Positions 48,538 to 58,433 are shown, numbered from the stretch's first letter. The stretch: DNA of 64,000 bases from an uncultured Eubacteriales bacterium (GCA_934503195.1 CAKSVM010000006.1:1-64000), one strand, 5' to 3'. Translations and numbers: made by a program. Notes: a model not told the origin generated them from the sequence alone.

Positions 48538-51168
48538 TTGGATAAGCCCGCAGGATTAAACGAAAGCGAAGTCGAACTCTCACGGAATAAGTTCGGCGCG
48601 AACCGACTCACCAAAAGAAAACGCAAGAGCTTCTTAAGACAGTTCCTCGAAAATCTCGGAGATCCGGTCATCCGGATACTTCTCTGCGCACTCGCCGTGA
48701 ATATTCTCTTTCTCTTTAAGCGCGCCGACTGGTTTGAGACGGGCGGAATCGCCGCGGCGGTATTTCTCGCCACGCTGATCTCAACCCTCTCGGAATACGG
48801 CGGCGAGGCCGCTTTTGAACGACTGTGCGCCGAGTCGGAGAAAACCCGCTGCCGCGTCAGACGCTCGGGGAAGATCATCGAAATCCCGTCGTCCGAGCTC
48901 GTTGTCGGCGACCTTGTGATAATCTCGGCCGGGGAAGGAATCCCGGCAGACGGGCGGATTGTCTCAGGAAAGCTCGGCGTCGACCAGTCCGCGATGACCG
49001 GGGAAAGCCGCGAGGTGCAAAAATTCCGCGAAAGCAGCTCCGGAAATGGCGTTTCGGACGGTTCTCCGTCCGACCCGAACGCGCTCTTTTCGGGAACCGT
49101 CGCGGTCTCGGGCGAATGCGGGTTTGTCGTCACCGCGGTCGGAGACGAAACCGCGCTCGGCGGGATTTCCGGAGAGATTCAGACCGACACCCGCCCTTCT
49201 CCGCTCAAAATCCGCCTTTCAAAGCTCGCCGCCGTGATAAGCAGAGTCGGATACATAGCGGCGGGACTCGTCGCGGCGGCGTTTCTCATCAACACTTTTT
49301 TAATTGACAGCCGCTTTGACCCGGCGGTGATCACGAAAAAGCTCTCGGACTGGAGATTTCTCCTCGAAAGCCTGACCCACGCGCTTACACTCGCGCTGAC
49401 CGTTATCGTCGTCGCGGTTCCGGAAGGGCTTCCGATGATGATCGCGGTCGTTCTCTCGGCGAACACCAGACGGATGGTGAAGGACAAGGTGCTTGTCAGA
49501 AAGCCGACCGGAATCGAGGCGGCCGGGAGCATGAACATCCTCTTCACCGACAAGACCGGGACGCTTACCGAGGGAAAGATCAGCGTGATCTCGTTCGCGA
49601 CTCCCGACGGGGACTATAAAAAGCCGTCCGGCGCGCTTCTTGACGCGCTGAGACTCCACGCGGCCGCGAACTGCAAGGCGTCCTTCGGCGAAAAGGAGCT
49701 TCTCGGCGGCAACGCGACCGACCGCGCGCTCGCGGGGTTCGCCGGGAAGAATATTCCGAGGTGTGAGATCATCTCGACCCTCGACTTTGACAGCGCGCGT
49801 AAATTCTCGGCCGCGGCGGTGAGGGTAAACGGTAAGATCTTCACCCTCGTGAAAGGCGCGCCCGAGCTTCTGTCGCCGTCGATTTCGGATCACATTACGG
49901 AAAACGGACAGAAAAAGCCGATGCCGCCGGGATTCGTGCAGAATCTCCAGAATAAATCGACAAACGGCGAACGTCTTCTTCTCCTCGCCGCGGCCGACGG
50001 AAACCACGTGAAAGAGCTCGGAAACGGCAATATTCCGAAGCTGACGCTCCACGGGATTCTCATAATGCGCGACCGGCTCCGGAAATCCGCGAAGGAATCG
50101 GTAAAGACGCTCCGCGGCGCGGGAATCGGCGTCGTCATGATCACCGGAGACAGCAGACAGACCGCCGAGGCGATCGCCAGAGAATGCGGTCTCTGCGACG
50201 GCGGCCGCGACGTGATCCTGACCGGAAGCGAGCTTTCGGCCTACAGCGACAAAAAGCTCGGCGAACTTTTGCCGCGTCTCGCGGCCGTGGCGAGAGCCCT
50301 TCCGTCCGACAAAAGCCGGCTTGTCAGAGTAGCGCAGGAGCGCGAGCTTGTCGTCGGCATGACCGGGGACGGAATCAACGACGCCCCGGCTCTCAAACGC
50401 GCCGACGTCGGATTCGCGCTGGGAAGCGGAACGCAGGTCGCGCGAGAGGCCGGGGACATAATAATCCTGGACGACGATCTCGCGTCGATCTCAAAGGCCG
50501 TGCTTTACGGCCGGAACATCTTCAAGAGCATACGGAAATTCATCACTTTACAGCTGACGATGAACATGAGCGCGGTCGGTGTCTCGATGATCTGTCCGTT
50601 TCTCGGGATCGACGCCCCGGTGACGGTCGTGCAGATGCTCTGGATAAACATTATAATGGACACTCTGGGCGGACTCGCGTTCGCGGGGGAGGCCGCGCTT
50701 CCCTTCATAATGAAGGAGCCGCCCAAGCGCAGGAGCGAGCCGATACTGAATTCCTACATGGTGAATCAGATCGCGGTACTCGGCGGATACACGACCGCGC
50801 TTTCGATATTCTTCCTGAAATCGCCGCGCGTGACGTCGCTTTTCAGATCCGCGCCCGACGACATTTATCTTCTGACGGCCTTCTTCGCGCTATTCATCTT
50901 CGCGGGAGTCTTCAACTGCTTCAACGCGCGCACCGACCGACTGCGGCTGCTCTCGGGGCTTCACAAAAACCCGGCCTTCATCGCGATAATGACTCTGATC
51001 GCGTTCGTGCAGATTCTGTTCGTCTACCTCGGCGGCGCGGTGCTGAGAACGGCTCCGCTGACGCTTCACGAGCTTTTTGTGAGTCTCGTCTTCGCGGCGA
51101 GCGTTTTCCCGGCCGAGTTCATACGAAAGCTCATCTGGCGGACATTCTTCGGGAAGAAGGGATTCTGA
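48538..51168 (+). CDS. P-type cation ATPase, calcium-pump type (P2)
   Basis: An 876-residue pump. It has actuator loop AMTGES, phosphorylation motif FTDKTGTLTEG with D338, hinge TGDGINDAPALKRADVG, and membrane helix 4 motif VVAVPEGLPMMIAVVLS, as in calcium pumps of the SERCA/PMCA group. Ten membrane helices are expected. The start is probably the TTG at 48538, because the ATG at 48524 runs out of frame into a stop. AAAGGA lies 14 nt upstream, so initiation may be weak. It likely exports Ca2+ (or Mn2+) from the cytoplasm. Confidence 0.92.
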   Translation: MDKPAGLNESEVELSRNKFGANRLTKRKRKSFLRQFLENLGDPVIRILLCALAVNILFLFKRADWFETGGIAAAVFLATLISTLSEYGGEAAFERLCAESEKTRCRVRRSGKIIEIPSSELVVGDLVIISAGEGIPADGRIVSGKLGVDQSAMTGESREVQKFRESSSGNGVSDGSPSDPNALFSGTVAVSGECGFVVTAVGDETALGGISGEIQTDTRPSPLKIRLSKLAAVISRVGYIAAGLVAAAFLINTFLIDSRFDPAVITKKLSDWRFLLESLTHALTLALTVIVVAVPEGLPMMIAVVLSANTRRMVKDKVLVRKPTGIEAAGSMNILFTDKTGTLTEGKISVISFATPDGDYKKPSGALLDALRLHAAANCKASFGEKELLGGNATDRALAGFAGKNIPRCEIISTLDFDSARKFSAAAVRVNGKIFTLVKGAPELLSPSISDHITENGQKKPMPPGFVQNLQNKSTNGERLLLLAAADGNHVKELGNGNIPKLTLHGILIMRDRLRKSAKESVKTLRGAGIGVVMITGDSRQTAEAIARECGLCDGGRDVILTGSELSAYSDKKLGELLPRLAAVARALPSDKSRLVRVAQERELVVGMTGDGINDAPALKRADVGFALGSGTQVAREAGDIIILDDDLASISKAVLYGRNIFKSIRKFITLQLTMNMSAVGVSMICPFLGIDAPVTVVQMLWINIIMDTLGGLAFAGEAALPFIMKEPPKRRSEPILNSYMVNQIAVLGGYTTALSIFFLKSPRVTSLFRSAPDDIYLLTAFFALFIFAGVFNCFNARTDRLRLLSGLHKNPAFIAIMTLIAFVQILFVYLGGAVLRTAPLTLHELFVSLVFAASVFPAEFIRKLIWRTFFGKKGF

Positions 51169-51169
51169 C

Positions 51170-51209
51170 AATAAAAGCGTTTCCCAATGATGCGGGAAAC
51201 GCTTTTATT
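51170..51209. terminator. Bidirectional intrinsic terminator
   Basis: A 16-bp perfect stem (51170-51185 with 51194-51209) and an 8-nt loop, flanked by A- and T-rich tracts. It ends the convergent ATPase and lipoprotein units. Confidence 0.9.
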
Positions 51210-53411
51210 TTATTCGGCGAGATAAGTCGACGCGCGGTCCTGAATTATCCTCACCGTCTCGTCAATATCCTTCGCGCCCGAAATGTACGCGCCGACCTCC
51301 TCGGAGATTATCGACGAAATTTTCTGGAATTCAGGATAGGGCTTCGACGCGCCGTTAATCAGCGATTCTAAGAACCTCAGGTCGTCCTCGGTGAAGTCGC
51401 GCCTTGTAGTTCCGGGATATCCGCCGTCTTCCCCGTCCTTCCATTTCGTATATCCGCCGTTCGGCATGATCGCGTAATGGTACTCCATCTCACTCTCAGC
51501 ACATTTTCTGAAAACCGGGATATTCGACGAGAATCCGTCCCTCGCCCGCTCGGATTCAGCGACGAACTTAAGGAACTCAAACGCGCCTTCCTTCGCGCCG
51601 CTCTTTTCGGAGATCGCGAGGGTCAGCATCGGGAGGATGAAGCTTCCGTTTCCACGATCGGTCGCATAGCCGACATACGTAACGTCTCCGCCGAACCTGA
51701 CCTCATCCAACGCGACACTTAAAAGATTCGTTATAGTTTCATTATTGAGCATTATCCGGCTTTCGCGGTAGACAGCGTACCTGTCGGCGTTGTAATCCGC
51801 CAGATCGTCGCCAGAAAGCGTCCTGCTGTAGTCGAAAAATCCGCTCGGCTGAGTCTTCAGGAACTCAAGGAATTTTCTGAAAAGCGGCGTGTCAAAATCA
51901 CACTTTCCGTTTTCGTAGTCAACCACCCCGCCCGAGCCGAGCTTCAGCGCGAACTGCACGAGCGTCTCTGGCATCGATTTTCCGAAAAGATACTGCCCGT
52001 CCTCAAGCGTCCAGATAAACTCAATGAACTCCTCCGCGTTCCACGAATCGGGGAGGTTCTCTTTTTTCCCGACCGCCGTCTGGAGAGCGAACCGCGCGAC
52101 GAATTCGGTCATCCGCCCGTCCCTGTCGGTTCCGTAGTCAAGCGCGCTCGTGAAATAATCGCCGCGGTCAAACCCGCCGTCAGCGTCAATAAGCTTCAAA
52201 ATGTCCGCGAACGCGCCGCTTTTCTTAAGATCATTGATGCACGAAAATCCGTTAGTCGCCACGATATCCGGCGCGCCGCCCGAGACGAACTCGTTTTTCA
52301 GCACCTTGTCGCTCGCCTCGCGGTCATTGTAGAGCGCGCGGTACTCGGAATAACCCACAAGCTTCACCCGGTACTTTTCGCTCTGGCGGTTAAACCTGAC
52401 CGCGAGCGTGTTGAGATCATGCCCGGTCGTCATGTAAGCGACCTTAATCTCCCTTTTGAGCGGAACCTCGTCGTCGGGAATCCGCTTCATGAAGAGAAGC
52501 TCTTTTTCCACCGGGAGAGATGAGTAATCCGTCGCAAAGCAGACCACCGACTCGGCGTCGATCACCGAAAGATTCATGTAGAGCGACGGATCGACGTCCG
52601 AATTGAGAAAATCCAGAATCTTTTCCCCGCCATAAGCGCGGTGAATCTCGCCGTTATAGTCGTAGAAAAGGCCGTCTTCCGCGCTTCCGTAAAGCTTCGC
52701 GTTCACCGGGACGTCTTCGAGAACCTCCCATTCCGCGAGATTTTTCGTCTCCGGATCGATCTTCGCGATCTTCCTTTTAATAAGCGTCGCGTCCGAGGTC
52801 TCGACATAAACCTCGCCGCCGAGCGTGAGGATATACGCGTTGTTGTCAGAGTCGACCTCGAAGATAAGCTTCATTCCGGGATCGAACACAGCGATCACAT
52901 TTTCGCCCGCGATGTAGATGAGTCCGTCCTTGTCAACAGCGATTCCGCGCGGCGTGTTGTCGGTAAAATCCTGCCCGAACGCCTCATTTACGCTCCCGCA
53001 CAGCGTGACGATTTCCCCGTCCTTCACCTTCGTGACGTAATAATCCCTCCTCGCGGTGAAATCGGGATCTCGTCCGATGACATAAATCTCCCCTCCGGCC
53101 GCGGCGATTCTCTCGGGATACCCGTCCCCGATTTCGACGAGCATCGAAAAATTCCCGTCGCGGTCGAGCTTATAAATCACCGTCGAGTAGTTTGTCTTCC
53201 CTTCAAGATATTCATAGCCGTTGAAAAGCAGATACGCTGCGTCGCCGTCAGACGCGATATCCTTGTAGAAAACGTTTTCGCCGAAATCATGGCTCACCGT
53301 GCTGAAAACGCAGTCGGCGCGGGTCAGCTCCTCATCCTTTCCGCAGGACGACGAAAGAGTCATCGAAAAGATCATCAGAATCGTAAGAATAATTGTGGTA
53401 GTCTTTTTCAT
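51210..53411 (-). CDS. Lipoprotein: propeller-like N-terminus plus solute-binding domain (paralogue 1)
   Basis: A 733-residue surface lipoprotein from ATG 53411, preceded by GGAGGAAGAACC. The signal peptide ends in the lipobox SMTLSSSC. Residues of about 30-320 have beta-propeller-like repeats (DKDGLIYIAGENVIAVFDPG). From about residue 335 an extracellular solute-binding-like domain begins (REIKVAYMTTGHDLNTLAVR FNRQ..), with features of family 1 binding proteins. No ABC permease genes are near, so it may be an orphan receptor or use permeases elsewhere. It is a diverged paralogue of the next gene. Confidence 0.85.
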   Translation of the reverse strand: MKKTTTIILTILMIFSMTLSSSCGKDEELTRADCVFSTVSHDFGENVFYKDIASDGDAAYLLFNGYEYLEGKTNYSTVIYKLDRDGNFSMLVEIGDGYPERIAAAGGEIYVIGRDPDFTARRDYYVTKVKDGEIVTLCGSVNEAFGQDFTDNTPRGIAVDKDGLIYIAGENVIAVFDPGMKLIFEVDSDNNAYILTLGGEVYVETSDATLIKRKIAKIDPETKNLAEWEVLEDVPVNAKLYGSAEDGLFYDYNGEIHRAYGGEKILDFLNSDVDPSLYMNLSVIDAESVVCFATDYSSLPVEKELLFMKRIPDDEVPLKREIKVAYMTTGHDLNTLAVRFNRQSEKYRVKLVGYSEYRALYNDREASDKVLKNEFVSGGAPDIVATNGFSCINDLKKSGAFADILKLIDADGGFDRGDYFTSALDYGTDRDGRMTEFVARFALQTAVGKKENLPDSWNAEEFIEFIWTLEDGQYLFGKSMPETLVQFALKLGSGGVVDYENGKCDFDTPLFRKFLEFLKTQPSGFFDYSRTLSGDDLADYNADRYAVYRESRIMLNNETITNLLSVALDEVRFGGDVTYVGYATDRGNGSFILPMLTLAISEKSGAKEGAFEFLKFVAESERARDGFSSNIPVFRKCAESEMEYHYAIMPNGGYTKWKDGEDGGYPGTTRRDFTEDDLRFLESLINGASKPYPEFQKISSIISEEVGAYISGAKDIDETVRIIQDRASTYLAE

Positions 53412-53477
53412 GGTTCTTCCTCCAGTAACAGTGATATAATAAATAAGACGCAAAATTCGCGGGAAAGTTCCGGAAAA

Positions 53478-55388
53478 TCAGCGATTTTCCGAAATAAATG
53501 TGGAAACGCGGTCGTTTATCAGTCCGATCGTCTCGTCGGCCGTCTTCACGCCGGAAAAATACGCCGAAGCCTCTTCAAGCACTATGCTAATCACCGGGTC
53601 GAAATAATCATATCCGCGCGACGCGCCGTCGATAAGCTCAAAAAGCTTGTCGGCGTGTTCCTCACCGAAGACGAATAAAAGCTTTCCGGCCGGAGGTTCC
53701 CTTCCGTCAGGAAGTCCGCTTATCGCCCCGTTTTCCGAAACGGCGTAGCGGTCGCCGATATTTTCCGAGAGTCTTTCACGAAGCGACGATTTCAGCGTCA
53801 TCGGCCGCCCGCCGACAAAAAGCTCCTTTATAAGCTCCCAAGACTCGTCCTTCAGCGCGGATCTTGAGTAAATCGAAAAGCTCTCGTTGACGAAAATCGC
53901 GGTTCCGCTTCCGTTTCCGGTCGGAAGCCCGGTAAAGCCGTCAAGCTCACGCCCCGCCGCGAGTCTGATGAATTCGCTTATCAGGCTGTACTCATCGAGG
54001 TCGAGAATTCTGAACTCCTCCTCTCCGGAATCCCTGAAATTCTTTATCATCGAAAGCAGCCGTCTGAAATCCTCCTTGTCAAAATCGCATCCGCGGTCGG
54101 TGACGAATTCGTCCATCGAGAGCGTCAGGAGATTGTAGAGGAGAAAGTCCCCGCTGTAGGTGAAGGGATTTCCGCTCCTTTCGTCGACGTCGTCGAGCAG
54201 CGACGATAACGTGTAATGTCCGCTCTTCCCGTCTGAAAACATTGTCCGGAGCGAAAAATCCGAGATAAGCTCGTAAAGCTTCCCTTCCTTTTCGGCGTTC
54301 ACCGTCGCGGCCGAGATGAGATCCCCGCGCGAAAGCTCGGGATCGGAATCAATGAAGCCGTATAAATCGGCGAACATCTTCGCCTTCACATAAGCCCGCT
54401 TGTAGCCGAACCGCTCGTCGTCGCGCGTGAAGATCATCACGTCGGGAATCTTTCCCGCGACGATATCATACCGTAATTTCACCGCGCCGCGCGTCGGGTC
54501 GTCGGGCGTGTTGTATTTCGAGTAGTCGTCGAGCAGAGCGCGCACCGACGTGTTTTTGCGGTTGAAACGGATTATCGCCGAACGCAGCTCGTCCGACGCT
54601 CCCGACCCGGCGACGCGGATTATGTATTTTTCGGGGATTTCCGACTCGTCGAGCCGGTCAAAGCGGTAATATGAGGTCTCGTATCCGTCGGCCGACGCCT
54701 CGCGCAGCGCGGCGTAGAAGCGATCCTCCGACTCCACCGCGAGCTTAACGATGCTCCGCGCGTCGATGTCGGAATTTATGTAGTCGCACAAAAGCTCCGC
54801 CTCGCCGCCGTCCGACGCCCAGAGACCGTCCCCGGTCGAGAGATAGACCTCGTGTCCCGGCGAGACAAAGATATCGGCGCGCGAAAATACAGTTTCGGGC
54901 GGAAGAGCCAGCGTTTCTCCCGGCTTTCCGTCCGGACCGATTTTCCTCAGAGTCCGCGAATAGTCAAAATCGAGATACGACGCGAAAACCTCGCCGCCCG
55001 ACGAAAAAATCTCCGCGTCGCTGCCCGGGAGCTTCGCGGTAGTCACATTATCGCCATCAATCACCGCGATATAGGTTCCGCCGAGAAGATAGATCCGCCC
55101 ATCCGAAACGGCAAGCGACGTCACGCGCCGCACCGGCTGGTCAAAGACCGAGGCCGCGTCGGAGAGGATTTCGGTTTCCTCTCCGTTCTTTTCGAGGACA
55201 AGTCTGCTTTCGCAGAGTTTAAGCGTACCGCCGTCAAAGCTGACGGCGGACGAAAGCCCGTCCGGCTCGGCGTCAAGCTCTGTGCAGGAATAGACATGAT
55301 CGGCGCGTGAAAGCTCCGGCTCCGCATTCCCGCAGGAAACGAGCGGGGTAAACATGATCACAAGGAATAAAGCGATGATTCTTTTCAT
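53478..55388 (-). CDS. Lipoprotein: propeller-like N-terminus plus solute-binding domain (paralogue 2)
   Basis: A 636-residue lipoprotein from ATG 55388, with GGAGGC upstream and lipobox TPLVSC. The N-terminal 240 residues resemble the propeller part of the downstream protein but are shorter. The binding-protein-like part starts near IIRVAGSGASDELRSAIIRF. Both proteins end in a similar motif (VSTFISE here, ASTYLAE there) after a stretch predicted as the last helix of a binding protein. It is the first gene of the pair, expressed from 55411-55439. The 66-bp gap to the next gene holds no clear promoter. Ligand unknown. Confidence 0.85.
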   Translation of the reverse strand: MKRIIALFLVIMFTPLVSCGNAEPELSRADHVYSCTELDAEPDGLSSAVSFDGGTLKLCESRLVLEKNGEETEILSDAASVFDQPVRRVTSLAVSDGRIYLLGGTYIAVIDGDNVTTAKLPGSDAEIFSSGGEVFASYLDFDYSRTLRKIGPDGKPGETLALPPETVFSRADIFVSPGHEVYLSTGDGLWASDGGEAELLCDYINSDIDARSIVKLAVESEDRFYAALREASADGYETSYYRFDRLDESEIPEKYIIRVAGSGASDELRSAIIRFNRKNTSVRALLDDYSKYNTPDDPTRGAVKLRYDIVAGKIPDVMIFTRDDERFGYKRAYVKAKMFADLYGFIDSDPELSRGDLISAATVNAEKEGKLYELISDFSLRTMFSDGKSGHYTLSSLLDDVDERSGNPFTYSGDFLLYNLLTLSMDEFVTDRGCDFDKEDFRRLLSMIKNFRDSGEEEFRILDLDEYSLISEFIRLAAGRELDGFTGLPTGNGSGTAIFVNESFSIYSRSALKDESWELIKELFVGGRPMTLKSSLRERLSENIGDRYAVSENGAISGLPDGREPPAGKLLFVFGEEHADKLFELIDGASRGYDYFDPVISIVLEEASAYFSGVKTADETIGLINDRVSTFISENR

Positions 55389-55410
55389 TCCGAAAGCCTC
55401 CTTTTTGTCT

Positions 55411-55439
55411 ATTATATCATAAAGCTCTGTGTTTGTCAA
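55411..55439 (-). promoter_or_regulatory. Sigma-A promoter of the lipoprotein pair
   Basis: TTGACA (55434-55439) and TATAAT (55411-55416) on the minus strand, 17-bp spacer: perfect consensus. Confidence 0.88.
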
Positions 55440-55518
55440 GCACTTATTCTTCATTTGTCCCGCAAAACGAAAAATTCACATATACACGATTTTTCCCGAC
55501 CGAATTCACAAATAAAGC

Positions 55519-55547
55519 TTGAAATCCCGCGCAAGTGGTGCTATAAT
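55519..55547 (+). promoter_or_regulatory. Sigma-A promoter of pepF
   Basis: TTGAAA (55519-55524) and TATAAT (55542-55547), 17-bp spacer. The short leader ends in TGGAGG. Confidence 0.87.
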
Positions 55548-55578
55548 ATGGTTAATATCCTATGGAGGTATAAACGAA

Positions 55579-57357
55579 ATGTCTCTTAACCGTTCCGAAG
55601 TCCCGGCAAACCGCAAGTGGCGCACCGAGGACATTTACCAGAATCCCGACGAGTGGAACAAGGTCTACGCCGACCTTGAAACAAAGCTCGACTTCTCGAA
55701 ATACGAGGGAAAGCTCGATAACGTCGACACGCTCTTTGAGTGCCTCGAATCGCTCAACGCCGTCGCGCTCGACCTAAACAAGCTCGCCGTATACGCCTAT
55801 ATGCGCCACGACGAGGACACCCGCGACTCGACCTTCACCGCGCTTCTCTCCAGAGTCGATCTCCTTGAGATGAAGCTCTCGGGAAGCACCGCTTTCATCA
55901 CTCCCGAGCTTACCGCGCTCCCCGAGGAAACCCTCCGCGCCTTCGCCGCCGACCCGAAGCTTGCCGACTATGACTACACGCTCCGTCAGATCATAGACGA
56001 AAAGCCGCACGTTCTCTCAAAGGAGACCGAGGAGGTTCTCTCGCAGGGCAGCAAGGTCTTCGGCGGATTCCACGACATCTACTCGATGATCGACAACGCC
56101 GACTTCCCCTTCCCGACCGTAAAGATCGACGGCAAGGACGTAAAGCTCTCACACGGAAGCTACGGACTCTATCTCCGCGACGACAACCGCGAGACGAGAA
56201 AGACCGTCTTCAAGGCCTACTACGACGCGTATATCAGCCTCATCAACACGATCACCGCGACCTATGTCGGAAATGTCGATAAGGACGTCTTCCTCTCAAA
56301 GGTCAGAAAGTATAAGAGCTGCCTTGACCGCGCGCTCTCGGGCGAGGACGTTCCGGACGTTGTGTATCAGAATCTCCTCGAAAGCGTGAAGAAGGGGCTT
56401 CCGCAGCTCCACCGCTACTACCGCGACCGCAAGGAAATCTTAGGGCTCGACACCCAGCATATGTACGATCTCTACACGCCGATCGTCGAGAACGCCGAGC
56501 TTGAACTCGACTACGAGGAAGCCTTCAAGGTCGTCAAGGAAGGACTCGCTCCCCTTGGCGAACACTACGAAAAGCTTCTCGACGAGGCTCACGACAACGG
56601 CTGGATCGACGTCGAGGAGACCGAGGGCAAGCGCAGCGGCGCGTACAGCATCAGCGTCTATGGCCTGAAGCATCCTTACGTTCTTCTCAACTATCAGAAG
56701 ACGACGAACGATATCTTCACGATCGCGCACGAGCTTGGCCACGCTATGCACTCCTACCACTCCGAGCGTTATCAGCCGCAGGAAAAGGCAAGCTACCGGA
56801 TTTTCGTCGCCGAGGTCGCGAGCACGGTCAACGAGGTGCTGCTCTACAAGCACATGATGAAGACAGTCACCGACCCGAAGCTCAAGAAGTATCTCCTCTC
56901 CTATTATATGGATATGCTGAAGGGAACCCTCTTCCGCCAGACCCAGTTCGCCGAGTTTGAGTACAGGGCGCACGAGATGGCCGAAAAGGGCGAGCCGCTG
57001 ACCAAGGATTCGCTCTGCGAGCTTTATCTCGGACTCAACAAGGAGTATTACGGCGAGTACGTCGAGTCGGATCCCGAGATCGCGTATGAATGGGCGCGCA
57101 TTCCGCACTTCTACACGAGCTTCTACGTCTACAAGTACGCGACCGGAATCATCTCGGCCGTGTCGATCGCGAACCGCATCATAAACGAGGGTCAGCCGGC
57201 CGTTGACGACTACTACAAATTCCTCTCGTCGGGCGGAAGCGACAGCCCGGTCGAGCTTCTCAAACTCGCCGGAGTCGACCTCACGAAGACCGACGCGTTC
57301 GAAAGCTGCATGAACTCCTTCGCCGAGGCTCTTGACGAGCTTGAGGCTCTGAAATAA
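55579..57357 (+). CDS. pepF: Oligoendopeptidase F (M3B metallopeptidase)
   Basis: A 592-residue enzyme from ATG 55579, just behind TATGGAGGTA; the frame upstream overlaps the promoter. The zinc site is IAHELGHAMHSYHS (HExxH), with the third ligand Glu in FVAEVASTVNEVLL about 25 residues on. IPHFYTSFYVYKYATG near the C-terminus is also typical of PepF. It cuts peptides of about 7-17 residues in the cytoplasm, supporting peptide use as a nitrogen source. It is monocistronic. Confidence 0.96.
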   Translation: MSLNRSEVPANRKWRTEDIYQNPDEWNKVYADLETKLDFSKYEGKLDNVDTLFECLESLNAVALDLNKLAVYAYMRHDEDTRDSTFTALLSRVDLLEMKLSGSTAFITPELTALPEETLRAFAADPKLADYDYTLRQIIDEKPHVLSKETEEVLSQGSKVFGGFHDIYSMIDNADFPFPTVKIDGKDVKLSHGSYGLYLRDDNRETRKTVFKAYYDAYISLINTITATYVGNVDKDVFLSKVRKYKSCLDRALSGEDVPDVVYQNLLESVKKGLPQLHRYYRDRKEILGLDTQHMYDLYTPIVENAELELDYEEAFKVVKEGLAPLGEHYEKLLDEAHDNGWIDVEETEGKRSGAYSISVYGLKHPYVLLNYQKTTNDIFTIAHELGHAMHSYHSERYQPQEKASYRIFVAEVASTVNEVLLYKHMMKTVTDPKLKKYLLSYYMDMLKGTLFRQTQFAEFEYRAHEMAEKGEPLTKDSLCELYLGLNKEYYGEYVESDPEIAYEWARIPHFYTSFYVYKYATGIISAVSIANRIINEGQPAVDDYYKFLSSGGSDSPVELLKLAGVDLTKTDAFESCMNSFAEALDELEALK

Positions 57358-57360
57358 GGC

Positions 57361-57395
57361 AAAAAATATTCCCGTCGGTAACCCGGCGGGAATAT
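57361..57395 (-). terminator. Intrinsic terminator after the beta-helix gene
   Basis: A 13-bp stem with one G-T pair (57366-57378 with 57383-57395) and a 4-nt loop, followed by a run of six T only on the minus strand. For pepF on the plus strand it could at most act as a 3' hairpin. Confidence 0.82.
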
Positions 57396-57411
57396 GAGGT
57401 TATGGGCGGTT

Positions 57412-58380
57412 TTATTCGTTTTTTTTACAGAAATCGAGCACTTCGGTTCCCGAGAGGTTCTCGCATCTGACCCACTGCATATGAAGCTCGGGCGAGAAAC
57501 TGCCCTTGAAGAACACGTCGCCGCTGTCCTTGAGTCCCTTGAAGGTTCCGCCCATCAGATAGAACGGCGCGGAGGTTTCGTAGGAGATGAAGGTATGCCC
57601 GCGTCCGCCGTATCTGTCGCAGTGGAAGCCGAAGACGTTTGACATCCGGCAGCAGGTTCCGCGAACCCGGACGCCGACGTTCGACGTGTCGACATAACAG
57701 TCCGAGAGCGTGACGCAGCTTCCGCCGACGTCAAAGGCGATCGTCTTTGAGATATCCGGAATCACGTCGGTCACCCATGAGTGGCACTTCGAAAGATACG
57801 TGCTGTAGCAGTTAAGTCTGAATCCGGTCTCGAAGTCGACGACGATAATGTCGTCGAGATAGTGGTCGCCGTGGCTCGGAATGTCGATTCCGACGCTTCC
57901 CGGGATTCCGATATCGTTCCGGAGATAAATATTCGACGCCATAAGCTCATAGGTCTTGAAATCTGACGCCGAGCCGACCGAAAGTCCGGTCAGGCAGTCC
58001 TTTATATAGACGTCGCGCATCGTGAAATGGTGGATGTTCCGCAGTCTGATTCCGCCCGAGATCCCCGCGCCGTCAAATCTTCCGCCCGTGATGAACATCC
58101 CGTAGTCGCCGAAAAGATTCTCGTTCCCGCCGTTCCAGTCGATGAGGAAATCCATCCTCGCGTCCGCCTTTATGACAGCGTCCTTGGCAAGCATCAGCGA
58201 GCAGTGATTCTCAATCACAAGCGGGCGGGAGAGAAGATATTCGCCCTTCGGAAAAAGAATCACGCCGCCCGGATTATCAGAGACCGCGCGAGAGAGTCTG
58301 CCCGAGTCGTCAGCCTCACCGGGAAGTCTTTCGTAGCGCGAGATATTCACGCCCATAAAATCAAGCTTTTCAAAATCCAA
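57412..58380 (-). CDS. Right-handed beta-helix protein, pectate lyase-like
   Basis: A 322-residue protein with the repetitive strand-turn pattern of a parallel beta-helix (GGIRLRNIHHFTMRDVYIKD, then SVGIDIPSHGDHYLDDIIVV and GGSCVTLSDCYVDTSNVGVR). The start (LPGEADDSGRLSRAVSDNPGG, then VILFPKGEYLLSRPL) is that of the Pectate_lyase_3 family, whose members act on polysaccharides. There is no signal peptide, so it is cytoplasmic or exported by another route. I see no certain catalytic residues. It has its own promoter and terminator and no carbohydrate genes next to it. Confidence 0.8.
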   Translation of the reverse strand: MDFEKLDFMGVNISRYERLPGEADDSGRLSRAVSDNPGGVILFPKGEYLLSRPLVIENHCSLMLAKDAVIKADARMDFLIDWNGGNENLFGDYGMFITGGRFDGAGISGGIRLRNIHHFTMRDVYIKDCLTGLSVGSASDFKTYELMASNIYLRNDIGIPGSVGIDIPSHGDHYLDDIIVVDFETGFRLNCYSTYLSKCHSWVTDVIPDISKTIAFDVGGSCVTLSDCYVDTSNVGVRVRGTCCRMSNVFGFHCDRYGGRGHTFISYETSAPFYLMGGTFKGLKDSGDVFFKGSFSPELHMQWVRCENLSGTEVLDFCKKNE

Positions 58381-58404
58381 AAAAAGTCACCTTCCTTTGA
58401 AACC

Positions 58405-58433
58405 ATTATACCATATCATGGAAAGAAAGTCAA
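58405..58433 (-). promoter_or_regulatory. Sigma-A promoter of the beta-helix gene
   Basis: TTGACT (58428-58433) and TATAAT (58405-58410) on the minus strand, 17-bp spacer. Confidence 0.83.

Noticed and set aside
48524..48559. ATG 48524 as start of the P-type ATPase
   Set aside because: It is in another frame and reaches a stop after 11 codons; the conserved N-terminus of the pump is in the frame of TTG 48538.
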